Positions 1 through 11,137 of a DNA stretch of 64,000 nucleotides are shown here, in pieces; position 1 is the stretch's first letter, and each line of letters starts with the position of its first letter. Source of the stretch: Sorex araneus (taxonomy: Eukaryota > Chordata > Mammalia > Eulipotyphla > Soricidae); the NCBI RefSeq assembly GCF_027595985.1, contig NC_073311.1, positions 29,725,892 through 29,789,891 on the forward strand, in the 5' to 3' direction. Position numbers and translations under genes: made by a program. The notes beneath the pieces were generated by a model. That model saw nothing but the letters and a program-made list of their open reading frames with translations. It did no database searches and was not told the origin of the DNA.

Positions 1-345
1 TATTCACCTCTGTTCCATTGGTCTGCAGGTCTATTTTTATCCCAATACCATGCTGTTTTAATTACTACTGCTTTATAGTAGAGTTTGAAGTTGGGGAAGG
101 TGACACCACCCATCTCCTTTTTTCCAACGATTGCTTTAGCTATCCGTGGGAGTTTATTGTTCCATATGAATTTCAGGAGTCTCTGTCTTGTCTATTTCTT
201 TGAAAAATGCCATGGGTATTTTGATAGAAAGTGCATTAAATTTGTATAGTGCTTTGGACATTATTGCCATTTTGATTATGTTAATTCTCCCTATCCATAT
301 TTTATATATCAACAAAATTTTCCTATCCACTCATAAGACTTCTCT
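1..345 (-). mobile_element. L1 (LINE-1) ORF2 fragment, antisense
   Basis: Read on the minus strand, this matches the part of L1 ORF2p just after the reverse-transcriptase domain, including the [10 protein letters not shown]-like and WNNK-like stretches of the family. The frame is broken by stops. Positions 1-200 also match 54840-54980 of the better-preserved L1 in this window. It is cut by the window edge and the right border is approximate. Confidence 0.75.
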
Positions 346-893
346 CCTTATTTTACAGTAGTAGTAACTTATGAACTGAATCCACAAGATTTCCCACACC
401 AGGGAGAAAGCAAATGCAGTCCCCCTCTATCAAAATAATCCAGTCAAGTTTTCCACATTTGGGGAAACAGCAAGGGTCAGCAATTTGGGGTGCAGTGGAT
501 AAGTCTCTTCCTGGAAAAGCCACCTCGTAATCATGATATCTTCCATGCCAGATAAGTATTCCACAAGGGATTTTTACACTAGGAAGAGAGCAGGCCAGTA
601 TATCTTTCTCAGGCTGATTAGTGTCTCCATCATCGTGATTGATTCCTTCTACTTCACAGGTGTGTCATGCGAATATTTTATTCCAACCCTTCAGGTCCAT
701 GCCATAGTGACATCCTCCCCTACCTCATTCCAATCTGTCCAAGTCATTTTTGCAGAGGTCTCTAACCAAGATCTTTAAAGAGGAATCCATTTTGCCTAGA
801 AGTTCACTCTTTCCATTTTGATGTAGGTCATAAATAGCTCTCATATATAATTCAAAGCTTCATGTGTTAAGTTTTATTTGTATTTAGCTATCT
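346..893. other. Unannotated stretch
   Basis: No repeat, splice-flanked exon or RNA gene is recognisable. The 81-codon frame at 533-778 has no coding support. Confidence 0.5.
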
Positions 894-1032
894 CTGTATC
901 ACTGTCATCCCATTGTTCATCGATTTGCTCAAGCAGGCACCAGTAACATCTCCATTGTGAGATTTCTTGTTACTGTTTCTGGCATATCGGATATGCCACG
1001 GGTAGCTTGCCAGGCTCTGCCGTGCAAGGCTG
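894..1032 (-). mobile_element. Type-2 SINE, 5'-truncated
   Basis: This is the 3' half of the type-2 SINE in reverse. It has the CAGTGATAC-type end, the AATGGAGATG block and the GGCATATC block. It stops where a plus-strand copy begins. Confidence 0.8.
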
Positions 1033-1143
1033 CTGGAGTGATAGCACAGTGGGTAGGACATTTGCCTTGCACAGGGCCAACCCTGGTTCAATTCCTCCGT
1101 TCCTCTCCGAGAGCCAAGCAAGTTACCGAAAGTATAGCAAGTA
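1033..1143 (+). mobile_element. Type-2 SINE head, 3'-truncated
   Basis: The tRNA-like head has an A box (GATAGCACAGTGGGTAGGA) and a B box (GGTTCAATTCC), followed by the start of the type-2 body (CTCTCCGAGAGCC). It abuts the reverse fragment on its left head to head. Confidence 0.8.
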
Positions 1144-2005
1144 AGAACATGAATTCTGGATTCAGACAATTCAAACTCAAGATCCATCCCATCAATTTAT
1201 TAGCTCTGTATATTTTAGTAAAATATTTAATCTGTGTCTCTTTTTTATATGTACCAAAATAGCTAACAATGGTCATAATAAAAGTATCTAATTTATGGGA
1301 TTGGTATATAAGCTAAATAATGCACATAAAAATTAACTTGGTTAACATATTTAATGTGGGTTATATTATGTACACTTGATAAGATATATGATATAAAGAT
1401 AGTAATTAACTTTGATATGCAAAGTTTTCCTACGTGTCTCTTTGTATAATGACCTATGTATTTTAAGTCTAGATTCTCATGGTAGTGAAATACATTCTAC
1501 ATGCTTGGTTTAGTCAAAGGTTCCAAACTGGACTGACGCACAAATTAAAAGATACAAAATAGAATCTATTATTCCTCTTAGGAAGAGCTAGCAATACAAT
1601 GACACTATAAAGAATATGAAAATATTAATGATCATCTCAAAATTGTGAGATTGTGGACAAGTCTAACTCTCTTCTTCAAATATTTTGTAATGACACAGTC
1701 AGTCTGTGCAACTTTCATAGAGACCTCGAAATTTATCCTCAGAGGACTCAGAAGCCACTCTCAGAGGTGCTAGTGACCTCAACTGGGCCAGACAATTCAA
1801 TGTTCAGGTCGTGACGCTTCAGTGTTGCTAGTGCCAGGTAGAGTGGAGGGGCCATGTAATGCTAGGGATCAATCTCAGGTCCCTGGGCCTACAGGGCACG
1901 CATACTGACCCTGAACTATATCCCAGCCCAAGTCTGTAGGACTCTTTATTATAAAGCTCTCTTTATGTGAAGCTTAGTTAAAGTATGCATAAAACTTGCA
2001 TTTGA
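1144..2005. other. Mostly unique sequence with a possible old tRNA-type SINE
   Basis: At 1840-1930 (GGGATCAATCTCAGGTCC ... TATATCCCAGCCC) there is a reverse tRNA-Ala/ID-like pattern that differs from the two abundant SINEs. The rest shows nothing I recognise. Confidence 0.4.
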
Positions 2006-2213
2006 GGGGCTGGATTGATAGCACAGCAGGTAGGGCATTTGCCTTGCATGCGGCTGATCTGGGTTCGATTCCAGCATCCCATATGGTCCCCTGAGCACCA
2101 CAAGGCGTAATTCCTAAGTGCATGAGCCAGGAGTAACCCTTATGCATCTCCGGTGTGACACAAAAATCAAAAAAACAAAAATAAATAAATAAATAAAAAT
2201 TAAAAAATAAAAC
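2006..2213 (+). mobile_element. Type-1 SINE, full length
   Basis: The head begins GGGGCTGGATTGATAGCAC and carries a B box GGGTTCGATTCC. It is followed by the type-1 body (CCATATGGTCCCCTGAGCACC) and an A-rich tail. The 11-bp TSD CTTGCATTTGA lies at 1995-2005 and 2214-2224. Confidence 0.92.
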
Positions 2214-2224
2214 CTTGCATTTGA

Positions 2225-3414
2225 ACCCGAGGATTTCATATAGTAGAGGCACAACCCCGGAGTAAGTCAATTCAACACATTCAATTTGGTTGACTTAGTA
2301 TCTAGAAGAGGAATAATAACCCTACTACAGTTGGTTCTAGAAATCAAAGAAACCACACAAGAAAACCCATTTTAAAGTAACTTATATTACATTACAAATG
2401 GAATCTATTTCATTCATTGTTTTATTGGGTTTAAAAGAAATAAAAGGTAGTATTTTCAGAAACTAAAAGTTTTCATTTATACTCAAACCATTAGGGAAAA
2501 ATGAACAAAACCTCCCACTAAGAAAGTGATTTAAAAGCTTATTAAACAATTGTCCCTTTATTTTCTTGTGAATAGTCACAGGAGACTATTGGCTGATTTA
2601 TGTCTGATCATTTGAGTGGAAAAAATTCACACTAAATACACCCAGGGTGCTAAGATTCCAGTACTATAAAAATTGATTGAAAGTCTGATATAAACTAGTC
2701 ATTAAGCTAGTTATTAGGATTATAAAAATTAGTAAGACAGATCATTGTCTTAAAAAAATTCATAGTATAGAAAATTTGGAGGCAATTTCATGCATTTTTA
2801 ATCTACCTTAATCTAGAATTGTATGTATTTTTAAGCCTATGAAATGTGTTATTGTACTTCCTGTTGCTTTTCACAGATTCGAAACATTGGCTTGATTCTT
2901 GTACACTCATACACCCAATTGGGTTTTTAAATTGTTAAAGTTGAAGACAGATGAGGAAATTTATTCTGTTCCTTTTATTTATTAGTCAGATTTAACTGTT
3001 AGGGACACCTAAGAGCTACTGAACTTGTTCAGAAAAATGGTGAATGTGGGAAGTAGTATATAAGGGTTTGTTGAGGAAAATAGAATTTTTAGTTCATTCT
3101 CTTCTTATTTTTTAAATTCTTCATTTAAGTTTACTTTCTTCAATCCTCTCCTTACTGTCTTCCAATGCCAATTGTTTACTAGTATAACACAAAACTCAAC
3201 ACTGAAAATATGAGGAGAAATTAAAATAACTTTTCTGCATTTGTTTAGTAATCATCACACACCCTTTCCAAAAATACATAAGCAGCAAAAGTTAATACAT
3301 CTCAGAAAAGTATAACCAAAGTGTACTGATGAACCCCACTTCACTGAATGGGTAGGTAACTTGAATAAGAGAAATAATTTTGAATAAAGTCATAAGAACC
3401 AAGTCTTAATTCAG
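2225..3414. other. Unannotated AT-rich stretch
   Basis: No recognisable repeat, exon or RNA gene. Confidence 0.5.
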
Positions 3415-3545
3415 TGACCTTGATCACTTGCCAGCCATGTGAAATCAGTGGTGTATTAATGATCTTCAAGCCTCAATTTCCTTGGCATAAAGTGGAGATC
3501 TTAATACAGAGTGGAAGGCTTTATAAAGTATGGAAGATCTTATCT
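3415..3545 (+). mobile_element. MIR-like fragment
   Basis: The order of blocks resembles the MIR core and 3' region: GTGACCTTGATCACTTGCC, then AAGCCTCAATTTCCTTGGC, then AAGTGGAGATCTTAATA. It is strongly diverged, as expected of an ancient mammalian SINE. Confidence 0.5.
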
Positions 3546-3980
3546 TTACTTCAACCTTATTCAAGGCAGTATTGTATGTAAAATACAGTTGATTTATCTG
3601 TTTTTCTTATAACTAGTTTGTATAATTGTGAAGATTGAGTTAAAATAGCTAGACTAAATTTCCTTCACTTCCCTTACGGGTTGAATACCATTAGGGAAAA
3701 GAGAAGAAGCAGGTGACCTACTAAGTTTAAACTCCTTGGCACTTGGACCCCTGGGTAATTCGACTATTAAAACAGATGAGAAAGAAAGTACTTTGTCTCT
3801 AAAAGTTCCTACATTTTATAGGTTGTTCTAATACCCACCTAAGCCTTATCTAAGAGAATAAGACACAGTATCAAGGAGGAATAGCTTCCGGAGAGATGCC
3901 ATGTAAGCTATAGAATTTCCCAGGTATAAAATGAAGACGTTACATATTCTAGGCACTACTTTCTCCCCAACCCCTCTCTT

Positions 3981-3983
<3 letters not shown>

Positions 3984-4012
<29 letters not shown>
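3984..4012. repeat. (AC)n microsatellite
   Basis: About 14 uninterrupted AC units. It generates the spurious Cys-Val and Thr-His frames around it. Confidence 0.98.
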
Positions 4013-4014
<2 letters not shown>

Positions 4015-4790
4015 AGAGTGGGGGAAATCATCAATTTTTCCTCTGGGGCAGAGAATACTCAGCATGTGAAGAAAAACCTTGAAAACAATGCTCGCAAGCT
4101 CAAGGGAAAGCTCAGTGGATAAAATCATCCTGCTTGTAGGTGTCAGAATATAAGTCCAGGTGTCACACAAGTGCCAAGTGTGCTCCCAGAAGCTCTGCTG
4201 CCTGTGCTACTACAGAGGTCTGATCTCTTTGGTATGGCCAGGTATACAACTTTGGATGTGTGAGCACTGTGATCAGGAGTGTGATCCCCAGTGTGTGTGT
4301 GAGCACCACAGTAACACCTACCCCTCATAGAAGCCACTAAACCCAGAATGTGAGTGTGAATCCAGGCAAGTTATTGCTAGCCCTAATGAAACTGTGTGCC
4401 AACCCTGCAACAAAACTATGACTCCTGTAACCCTCCTGCAGAGCACCTGTCCGAGTGCAAGTATCATACTCAGCGTGTAAGCCTTACGCAACCTGGGTGT
4501 AAGCCTTCCACCTTGCAACAATAATCAATAGCAACATAAAGAAGACACCAGAGGAAATACATTTTGTTTTTAAAAATAAATTCATGTTTAATACTCAGGT
4601 CTCTGCTTTTTCTGAGTCCTTTGAGGTTCTTCATTTTAGAATCATGAATGAACAAAGAGACCTAGTAAAAATTCTGAATCCTACGTATCTGATTTGGCAA
4701 TCCAGCTCTATGTGTAAGTGCAGGAATCTTTCAAAACTATTACATAGCAGTAACGACTACTCATCGTTTTCTCTGAAAGAAGTCTCCAAC
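4013..4790. other. Unclassified, possibly old repeat
   Basis: At 4085-4510 the sequence is rich in GTGAGCACC, CAAGTGCC and GTGTAAGCC motifs, some recurring, suggesting a decayed repeat I cannot name. No coding signal. Confidence 0.35.
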
Positions 4791-4806
4791 CTCACAGACA
4801 TTTTTT

Positions 4807-5978
4807 CCTCTTTCTTTAAAAAAATATATTTATTTTTAATGAATCACTATGAGGTACAGTTACAGACTTATAAACTTTTGTGCTTACATTTCAGTCATAC
4901 AATGATCGAACACCCATCCCTCCACCAGTGCCCTTTCTCCAACACCAATATGTCCAGTATCCCTCCCATCTTTCCCCCATTTCTCCTCCTCCCTGCCTAT
5001 GGGGCAGGTGCACTCCCTTATACTGTCCCTCTCCTTTAAAGTGTTATGGTCTCCAATATAAGTATTGAATCATGTTCAGTCTATAGTCTACTTTCGACAT
5101 GCATCTCCAAACCAGAGAGGGCCCTCTAAACACCCTTTACTTGGTGGTCCTTCTCTATCTGTGTTGCCCTTTCCCCATCATGTGAGGCCTACTTCTTAGC
5201 TGTGGTGCAAACCTCCTGATACTTACCGCTACCATTCTTGGGTGTTAGTCTCTCATTCTGTTACTTTTTTATTTTTTATTTTTTTCTTTTTCTGTCACAC
5301 CCGGGTATGCACAGGAGTTACTCCTCCTGGTTCTGCACTCAAGAATTATCCCTGGCGGTGCTCAGGGGACCATATGGGATGCTGGGATTTGAACCCAGGT
5401 TGGCCACATGCAAGGCAAACGCCCTACAAAGGTCTGATCTCTGTGCTATCACTGTGATACCACTGTGCTATCACTCCAGCCTCCCCATTCTGTACTTTAT
5501 ATTTCACAAATGAGTGTAATCTTTCTATGTATGTCTGTCTCTTTCTGACTCATTTCATTTAATATGATACATTCCATGTTGATCCACTTATAAGCAAATT
5601 TAATGACTTCATTTTTTCTAACTGCTGCATAGTATTCTACTGTGTAGATATACCAAATTTTTCGTTAATGAGTCATCTGATCTCAGGCACTCTGATTTTT
5701 ATCAGATTCTGGCTATTGTAAACAGTGCTGCAATGAACATATAAGTGCAGGTGTCATTTCTACCATACTTTTTTTTGCATCTCCAGGATATATTCCCAGA
5801 AGTGGTATTGCTGGGTCAAATGGGAGCTCAATTTCTAATTTTCTGGGAAATGTCCATACTGTTTTCCAGAAGGGCTGAACCAGTCAGCATTACCATGAGC
5901 AGTGAAGGAGAATCCCTTTCTCCCCATATGCATGCCAACACTGGTTGCTTTTGTTCTTTTGGATGTGGGCCAGTGTCT
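4807..5978 (-). mobile_element. L1-A 3' end, 5'-truncated, with TSD
   Basis: A minus-strand L1 insertion whose tail is the T-rich left end (reverse of AATAAATATATTTTTTTAAA). It contains the L1-A 3' UTR and the last part of ORF2, matching 53296-54120. A perfect 16-bp TSD (CTCACAGACATTTTTT) flanks it at 4791-4806 and 5979-5994. It is interrupted by a younger type-1 SINE at 5263-5485. ORF2 is too decayed to be functional. Confidence 0.93.
5263..5485 (-). mobile_element. Type-1 SINE nested in L1
   Basis: Reverse type-1 SINE: T-rich tail on the left, GGGACCATATGGGATGCTGG body, and the head ending GCTATCACTCCAGCC on the right. A short duplication (CATTCTGT) lies on both sides, and the L1 sequence resumes directly after it. 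The head carries a small internal duplication around CTATCACTGTGAT. Confidence 0.9.
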
Positions 5979-5994
5979 CTCACAGACATTTTTT

Positions 5995-6574
5995 ATATCA
6001 GCACATAATCATAATTGAATTCCTTATTACTATCAGAATCTATGTTAAGCACTTAAACAATAGTAACAAATGAGTTGCCAAAATTGAGTATTTTGAAGAA
6101 AGAGTTGTGTGATTTTTGCTCTCATACAAGTCCCAAACAAACATGTTCTGTTAGGATAGATTTTTTTTTTATGGGCGAAGGGGAGATACTCCTTATAATC
6201 ATTCAAGAAACAGATTTCAGGGGCTTTGTTACTTTCGATCTATATGGTTCCCAAAATTACATTATGACTCTAGTCAGCAAGGAAGAAGAAAAAAATCTGG
6301 AGAAAGAACTTGGGGTATTTTGTGTGCTGAACCATATCACATCACACTGATCCCTTCCATGATCTTGAGCTCACATCCCTCACTAACTGCCAAGGGCTCT
6401 ATTAAATACAGTCTAGTTTTATTCTGAGAAAAAGAGAAAGAGAGGGAGAATGGATTTTGAACAGTTAAGTCTACGCCACAGGCCCTGACTGATGGATTGA
6501 TATTTTTTTCTAAAATTGTAAGACAAATAGACCACTAAGAGAGTTCAGAAATGGTCTTTTGACAAGTCTCTCTA
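5995..6574. other. Unannotated stretch
   Basis: The 91-codon frame at 6075-6350 has no splice or homology support. I see nothing else. Confidence 0.5.
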
Positions 6575-6745
6575 TCCCTCTCTGTTTTGTTTGGGAGGGT
6601 TTTGGGGCATCAACCAGTTGTGCTAAGAGTTTCCACCTGGCTCTGTATTCAGGTATAATTCCTGGAAGTATTCAGGGACCATATGCAGTGAAGGAGATGA
6701 AAATGGGGTCTCAGCAGTGTACAAGGAAAGCACTTTAACCCTTTT
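6575..6745 (-). mobile_element. Diverged type-1 SINE
   Basis: Reverse type-1 blocks are visible: CCTGGCTCTGTATTCAGG, GGGACCATATGC and CAAGGAAAGCACTTTAACCC. The head is degraded. Confidence 0.65.
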
Positions 6746-7587
6746 AGTATCTTTATGTCCAGATAAGACTTTATCTTATGTCCAAGATAATCATCAGTGA
6801 ATCCTTTATTCATTAATTCTTTAATTTTTATAGTAATATTTCCTCACTTGCTTAAATAATTCAGCTCTCCCGCACACCCATCATTTTAGACCAAAAGAAA
6901 TATACAGCAATATCTGTGTTCCACAGACATTACACAGAGGTATACCCAGAAAGAAAATATATTCTCAATCTCACCAACTCTCAAATCTGGCTTTAAAAAT
7001 AAAAGGTTGATTAGTGTGAAAAGATCTGAGGAAAAGTTCTCCTTTTGTACTCTATGTGTTAAGATTCACCAGCATTGTGTCCATATTCTGTGGAGAAATA
7101 AGAAACTAACAAGTCGGAATTTGATCCCTCAGCACCACAAACTACTATGTTGCAGAAAGAAATTCTGAACAGGAAACAATATAGGATTTTTTAAAATTAT
7201 TATGTATTTCTACTTTCTCCCTTTATGACATTTACAAGTTATTTATTCAGATGCAACAGTCAGAACCTACTAATACTCCAGCATCTAGAGTGAGCAAATG
7301 ATCAAATGGGCACATTAATGATGTGCTACCACAAAGCAGACATCCAGGCTTGTTCTTGAAACCCATGTTCTCCCTGGAACAGACATCTTACTGTCTTATA
7401 CTTGTCTGTTTCTTTGCTTGTCTATCTACACTCTGGAGAAAGCTGTGTCCTCTCTTGAACACATAGTTTTTCCTTTTTCTAATCTAATATCGTTCTAAAT
7501 AAGTTTCAATAAAAACTATTTTGATACACACACATACAGACAGACACACACACACATACACAGAGATCCAGGAGTTTTTTTGACATA
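6746..7587. other. Unique sequence plus short CA-rich tract
   Basis: An imperfect CA/CAGA tract lies at 7527-7563. Nothing else is recognised. Confidence 0.5.
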
Positions 7588-7879
7588 TGATCCAGATTTT
7601 TATTTTTATTTTTTTTAATATTTTAAATCTTTGTTATTTTTTTAAATTTAAATTTTATTGAATCACCATGTGGAGGGTTACATAGTTCTCAGGATTATGT
7701 CAGTTATACAATACTCAAACACCCTTCCCTTCACCTGTGCCCATATTCCATCACCAACCACCCCATTATACCTCCCGCCCCCTCCCGCCCCCCCAGTCCC
7801 CGCCCTTGTAAGTGATAAGTTTCACTTCGTTTACGCTTTATCTTGGTTACAGTCCATGTTTCAAAACATAACTCACTAT

Positions 7880-8960
7880 TGTTGCTAGGGTTTCCCCCGA
7901 AAAAAGATAAGACAGTCCCACTGTCAAGGAAGCATTTGATGGCTCTCCATTGCTGAGAATGTAGAAATGTTAAGTCCCGCTGTTGTTACATAACTTTTCT
8001 ATTTTTTTCCCCCCCTCGTCCCGAGCCACCGAGTTCACGCCTGTTTAGTAATCACCACGCTGCCTGACAAAGGGAAAACAAACCAAAAAAGATGGTTATT
8101 TCCCATCATCAGCCGGCGTGGGGCTCTGGCTTAGTTGATAGTCTGGTAGAATGTCTGCAAGCAGTTTCTGGAACCAAAAGTAATACGCTGGTATCGGCCC
8201 CGGCTCCAGATTCCACCAGCGTCCTGCTGTTCCAAGTACATAATAATTTATTCCCTTGTATCCCATTCCCACGCCACCATGTCCGTGTCAGCTTAATGGA
8301 CATCATACTATGGTTAACGCCACGCCGCGTTTCTTCCCGAGAAAGAAGGATATTTCTTCTCAGCCGGCGTGGGGATATGGCTTAGTGCAGTCTATAGAGA
8401 TGGCTACCGCTTTGGTAGCCTTCAATATTTCAGCAAAAGACTTACTATTCTTGTTAGGATTTCCCACCAAAGTCCGACCCATTAAAAAGGAACCATTTCA
8501 TATTGGTGATGATTAAATGACAATAGGTTGCGCGGCCATGGCAGCAGCCTAGCGGCTTTGAATTTCTGTATAAAGTCCAGAAAAAGTACAGCCAGAAATT
8601 ACACGTCACTACAAACTTTAACCCTATTATGGTCCCCCCAAAGTCCAACCCGTTACAAAGGAATCATTTCATATTGCTGATGATTAGATGACATTAGGCT
8701 GCCAAGGCCGTGTGGTTTTGGGTTTCTATATAAAGTCCAGGGAAAATTCTGCCTAAAATTCTATCGCTACAATCTTTTACCCTTCAACAAAAAACTCAGT
8801 ACTATTGTTTGGAGTTTCCCCCCACGGTAAGCCCTGCCAAAAAGGAACATTTACACGTTGTTGACAATCAAGAGATATTAGGTTGTACGGCTTCTATCGG
8901 CCGCGTGGCTGCTATCGCAGCCGCGCGGTTTTGGATTTCTATACGAAGTCCAGGGAAAAT
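7880..8960 (-). repeat. Tandem internal blocks of the composite element
   Basis: Diverged copies start near 8440, 8625 and 8800, with a fourth near 7880. Each has a TATTGTT/TTCCC entry, an AAAAAGGAACCATTT-like segment and, in three, a TTTCTATATAAAGTCCAGG-like exit. The phrase CAGCCGGCGTGGGG also recurs at about 8110 and 8360. The blocks resemble the reverse complement of 45110-45300 in the L1-B copy. Confidence 0.7.
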
Positions 8961-8963
8961 TCT

Positions 8964-9398
8964 TTTGGTAATTGCATCACTCGCTGGCAGCGCCTGGGCC
9001 AGAAGCTCCGAGCACACAGTGTGGAGGCATTTTGGGGGCGCCGCTCGTGTCCAAGGTGGTTCAGTTGCCTCCGGGTTCTATCTCATGCGGGGCCGGAAAG
9101 GAGCTTCCCCACATGGCTCTGTGCTTAAATGTCGGCCGGCACAGGGCGGATCCGGAAGTCCCGCCCATCGGCTTTCCCGGGCTTCCTTCATAGTCTAAAA
9201 ACCGGCTATTGCCTCGCTGCGTTCAAAAACAAAGAGTTGAGAGAGAAAAGAGCATACCCCACTGGCAGTGCCTGGGCCAGTAGCTCCGAGCACACAGCCC
9301 GGAGGCATCTTGGGGGCGCCGCTCGTGTCCAAAGTGGTTCAGTTGCCTCTGGGGTCGATCTCGTGCAGGGCCGGAAAGGAGCGTCCCCACATGGCTCC
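8964..9398 (-). repeat. Duplicated CpG-rich 5' monomer
   Basis: Two copies (about 8972-9122 and 9258-9398) share CCTGGGCCAG, AGCTCCGAGCACACAG, GGGGGCGCCGCTCGTGTCCAA and GGGCCGGAAAGGAGC. High GC and repeated monomers at the 5' end resemble the promoter layout of some L1 families. A promoter role is inferred. Confidence 0.75.
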
Positions 9399-9413
9399 TG
9401 ATCCAGATTTTTA

Positions 9414-10009
9414 AAGGGCCCGCTGGTATCTAGACGGGGGTTAAAGTGCTCATTTATATGATATAGCGCCATGTAGGTTTTTTTTAAGGACAACCACAAA
9501 AAGCATGATTTATTTATGTGTTTTGTTGATTTATGCCTTTCACATCTCTTCACATAAAGCTTCTTACAGTTGTTGGGGTTCACAATTAATCCCTGTTATC
9601 TCATACAGATCATGTAACAAAGCTCAAAAACATTTGCAAAATAAATGGCAAAAGAAAAATATAAGAGCAGTTAACATTTATTGGTATCTCTGATATACAG
9701 AAAAAGAACCAAGAAATCACTTGACAACTGCCTTCTGAGATATGAAAGGCTCCTCATTACTTGCCTTACAGTATAAGACAGAGACTTAGAGAAGTAAGTC
9801 CTGACTCAGAATCACTCAGCCAACAGGTGCATACCTATAGAACTTCAAAAGTTGCCCTGTAGGTTACCGCAGACTCACATTCAATCTACTCAGTTGGTCT
9901 TTTTTTTTTTATCCTGTTAATTAAATTGCCAGTTTTTCACAATAATTTCACAGAAAATAAGGAATGAGTAGTCAGATTTCATAAATAGCTTTCCCTTAAC
10001 TTGTTTTTT
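9414..10009. other. Unique sequence with a possible MIR fragment
   Basis: At 9770-9850 the order GAGACTTAGAGAAGTAAGTC then AATCACTCAGCCAACAGGTG resembles MIR in reverse. The rest is unrecognised. Confidence 0.4.
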
Positions 10010-10557
10010 TAACTTTTTAAAAAAATTATTAAGGCACTCCTATTTTTTGAGGTTATTCACAGTTGAATAATGCCCCAATGCCAAGCCTGCCACCAGTGTG
10101 AACATCCCTTTGCCAGTGACCCCAGGTTTCCTTTCACCCACCAGCTTGTCTCTACAAATGACTCATTGTTTAAGTTTGGTTATCACAGTTTGAGTCATGT
10201 GCTAAGTTAAAACTGGCACTGTGACTTAGATACACAAACCACACCTCTACACAACTGATGTGCCAGAGGCCCCCGACCCTTGCCCCTGTTTTCTCAATTT
10301 CTCAATTTTCTTTTCTTCTCAGTCATTATCAATAATATCATTTAGGGTCCAGGTAATCCAGGCATACCCCCCACTTTGTACCTTGTATTCCCTTGTCCTG
10401 CCATTCTATACACCACAGATAATTGAGATCACCTTGAGTTGGCCTCCCTCTTCTGTCTTACTTGATTTAACATACTATCCTCCAGTTCTATCCAAGTTGC
10501 AGTGACTTGCATGATTTCATCATTTCTAGCAGCTGCTTAGTATTCTATTGTGTATAT

Positions 10558-10796
10558 GTATCACTGTCATCCCACTAATCCTTGATTTACGAGAGAAATG
10601 GAGGGCACCAGTAACGTCTCCATTGTGAGACTTCTTGTTACTGTTTTTGGCATATCGAATAGGCTACAAGGTAGCTTGCCGGGCTCTGCCATGTGGGCAG
10701 GATGCTCTCAGTAGCTTGACAGACTCTCTGAGAGGGACGCAGAAATCGAACCCAGGTCAGCTTCATGCAAGGCAAATGCCCTACCTGCTGTACAAC
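10558..10796 (-). mobile_element. Type-2 SINE nested in old L1
   Basis: Reverse type-2 body (CTCCATTGTGAGACTTCTTG, GGCATATCGAATAGG) joined to the tRNA-like head (B box reverse GAAATCGAACCCAGG). The L1 continues on both sides. Confidence 0.88.
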
Positions 10797-10965
10797 ACAC
10801 CTTTATTATCCACTCATCTGACATTGGACACCTAGGTTGATTCCATATCCTAGCTGTTGGACTATGTGCTATAATGCTAAGTGCTATAATGAATATTGGT
10901 GTGCATATGTCCTTTTGAATGATTTTTTTGTCTTAGAAGTAGATACCATGAAGAAGAATTGCTAG

Positions 10966-11137
10966 GGGGCTGGAGCGATAGCACAGCGGGGAGGACGTTT
11001 GCCTTGCACGCGGCCGACCCGGGTTCGAATCCCAGCACCCCATATGGTCCCCTGAGCACCGCCAGGGGTAATTCCTGAGTGCAGAGCCAGGAGTAACCCC
11101 TGTGCATCGCCGGGTGTGACCCAAAAAGAAAAAAAAA
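10966..11137 (+). mobile_element. Young type-1 SINE, full length
   Basis: One of the cleanest copies: GGGGCTGGAGCGATAGCACA start, intact A box and B box (GGGTTCGAATCC), full body ending GGGTGTGACCCAAAAAG, then an A tail. The 12-bp TSD AAGAATTGCTAG lies at 10954-10965 and 11138-11149. Confidence 0.95.

Larger units (their letters stand above)
7603..9398 (-). mobile_element. Composite non-autonomous retroelement (about 1.8 kb)
   Basis: The element is bounded by a perfect 15-bp TSD (TGATCCAGATTTTTA) at 7588-7602 and 9399-9413. Its A-rich tail is at the left, so it runs leftward. In transcript order it has a CpG-rich 5' region with a monomer present twice (9398 down to about 8964). Next come about three to four diverged tandem blocks of roughly 180-190 bp (about 8960 to 7880), and last a 3' end homologous to the L1-B 3' UTR with a G-rich tract and ATTCAATAAAATTT before the A tail. 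I see no long sense open frame, so it probably depends on L1 proteins. The TSD shows that both ends are genuine and not truncated by flanking decay. I do not know a published name for it. Confidence 0.8.

Noticed and set aside
8809-9198. 129-codon plus-strand frame
   Set aside because: It is antisense to the composite retroelement and spans its duplicated monomer. High GC lowers stop-codon frequency there.
10966-11040. Possible functional tRNA gene
   Set aside because: The A and B boxes belong to a SINE head. The full type-1 body, A tail and TSD follow, and the cloverleaf is incomplete.
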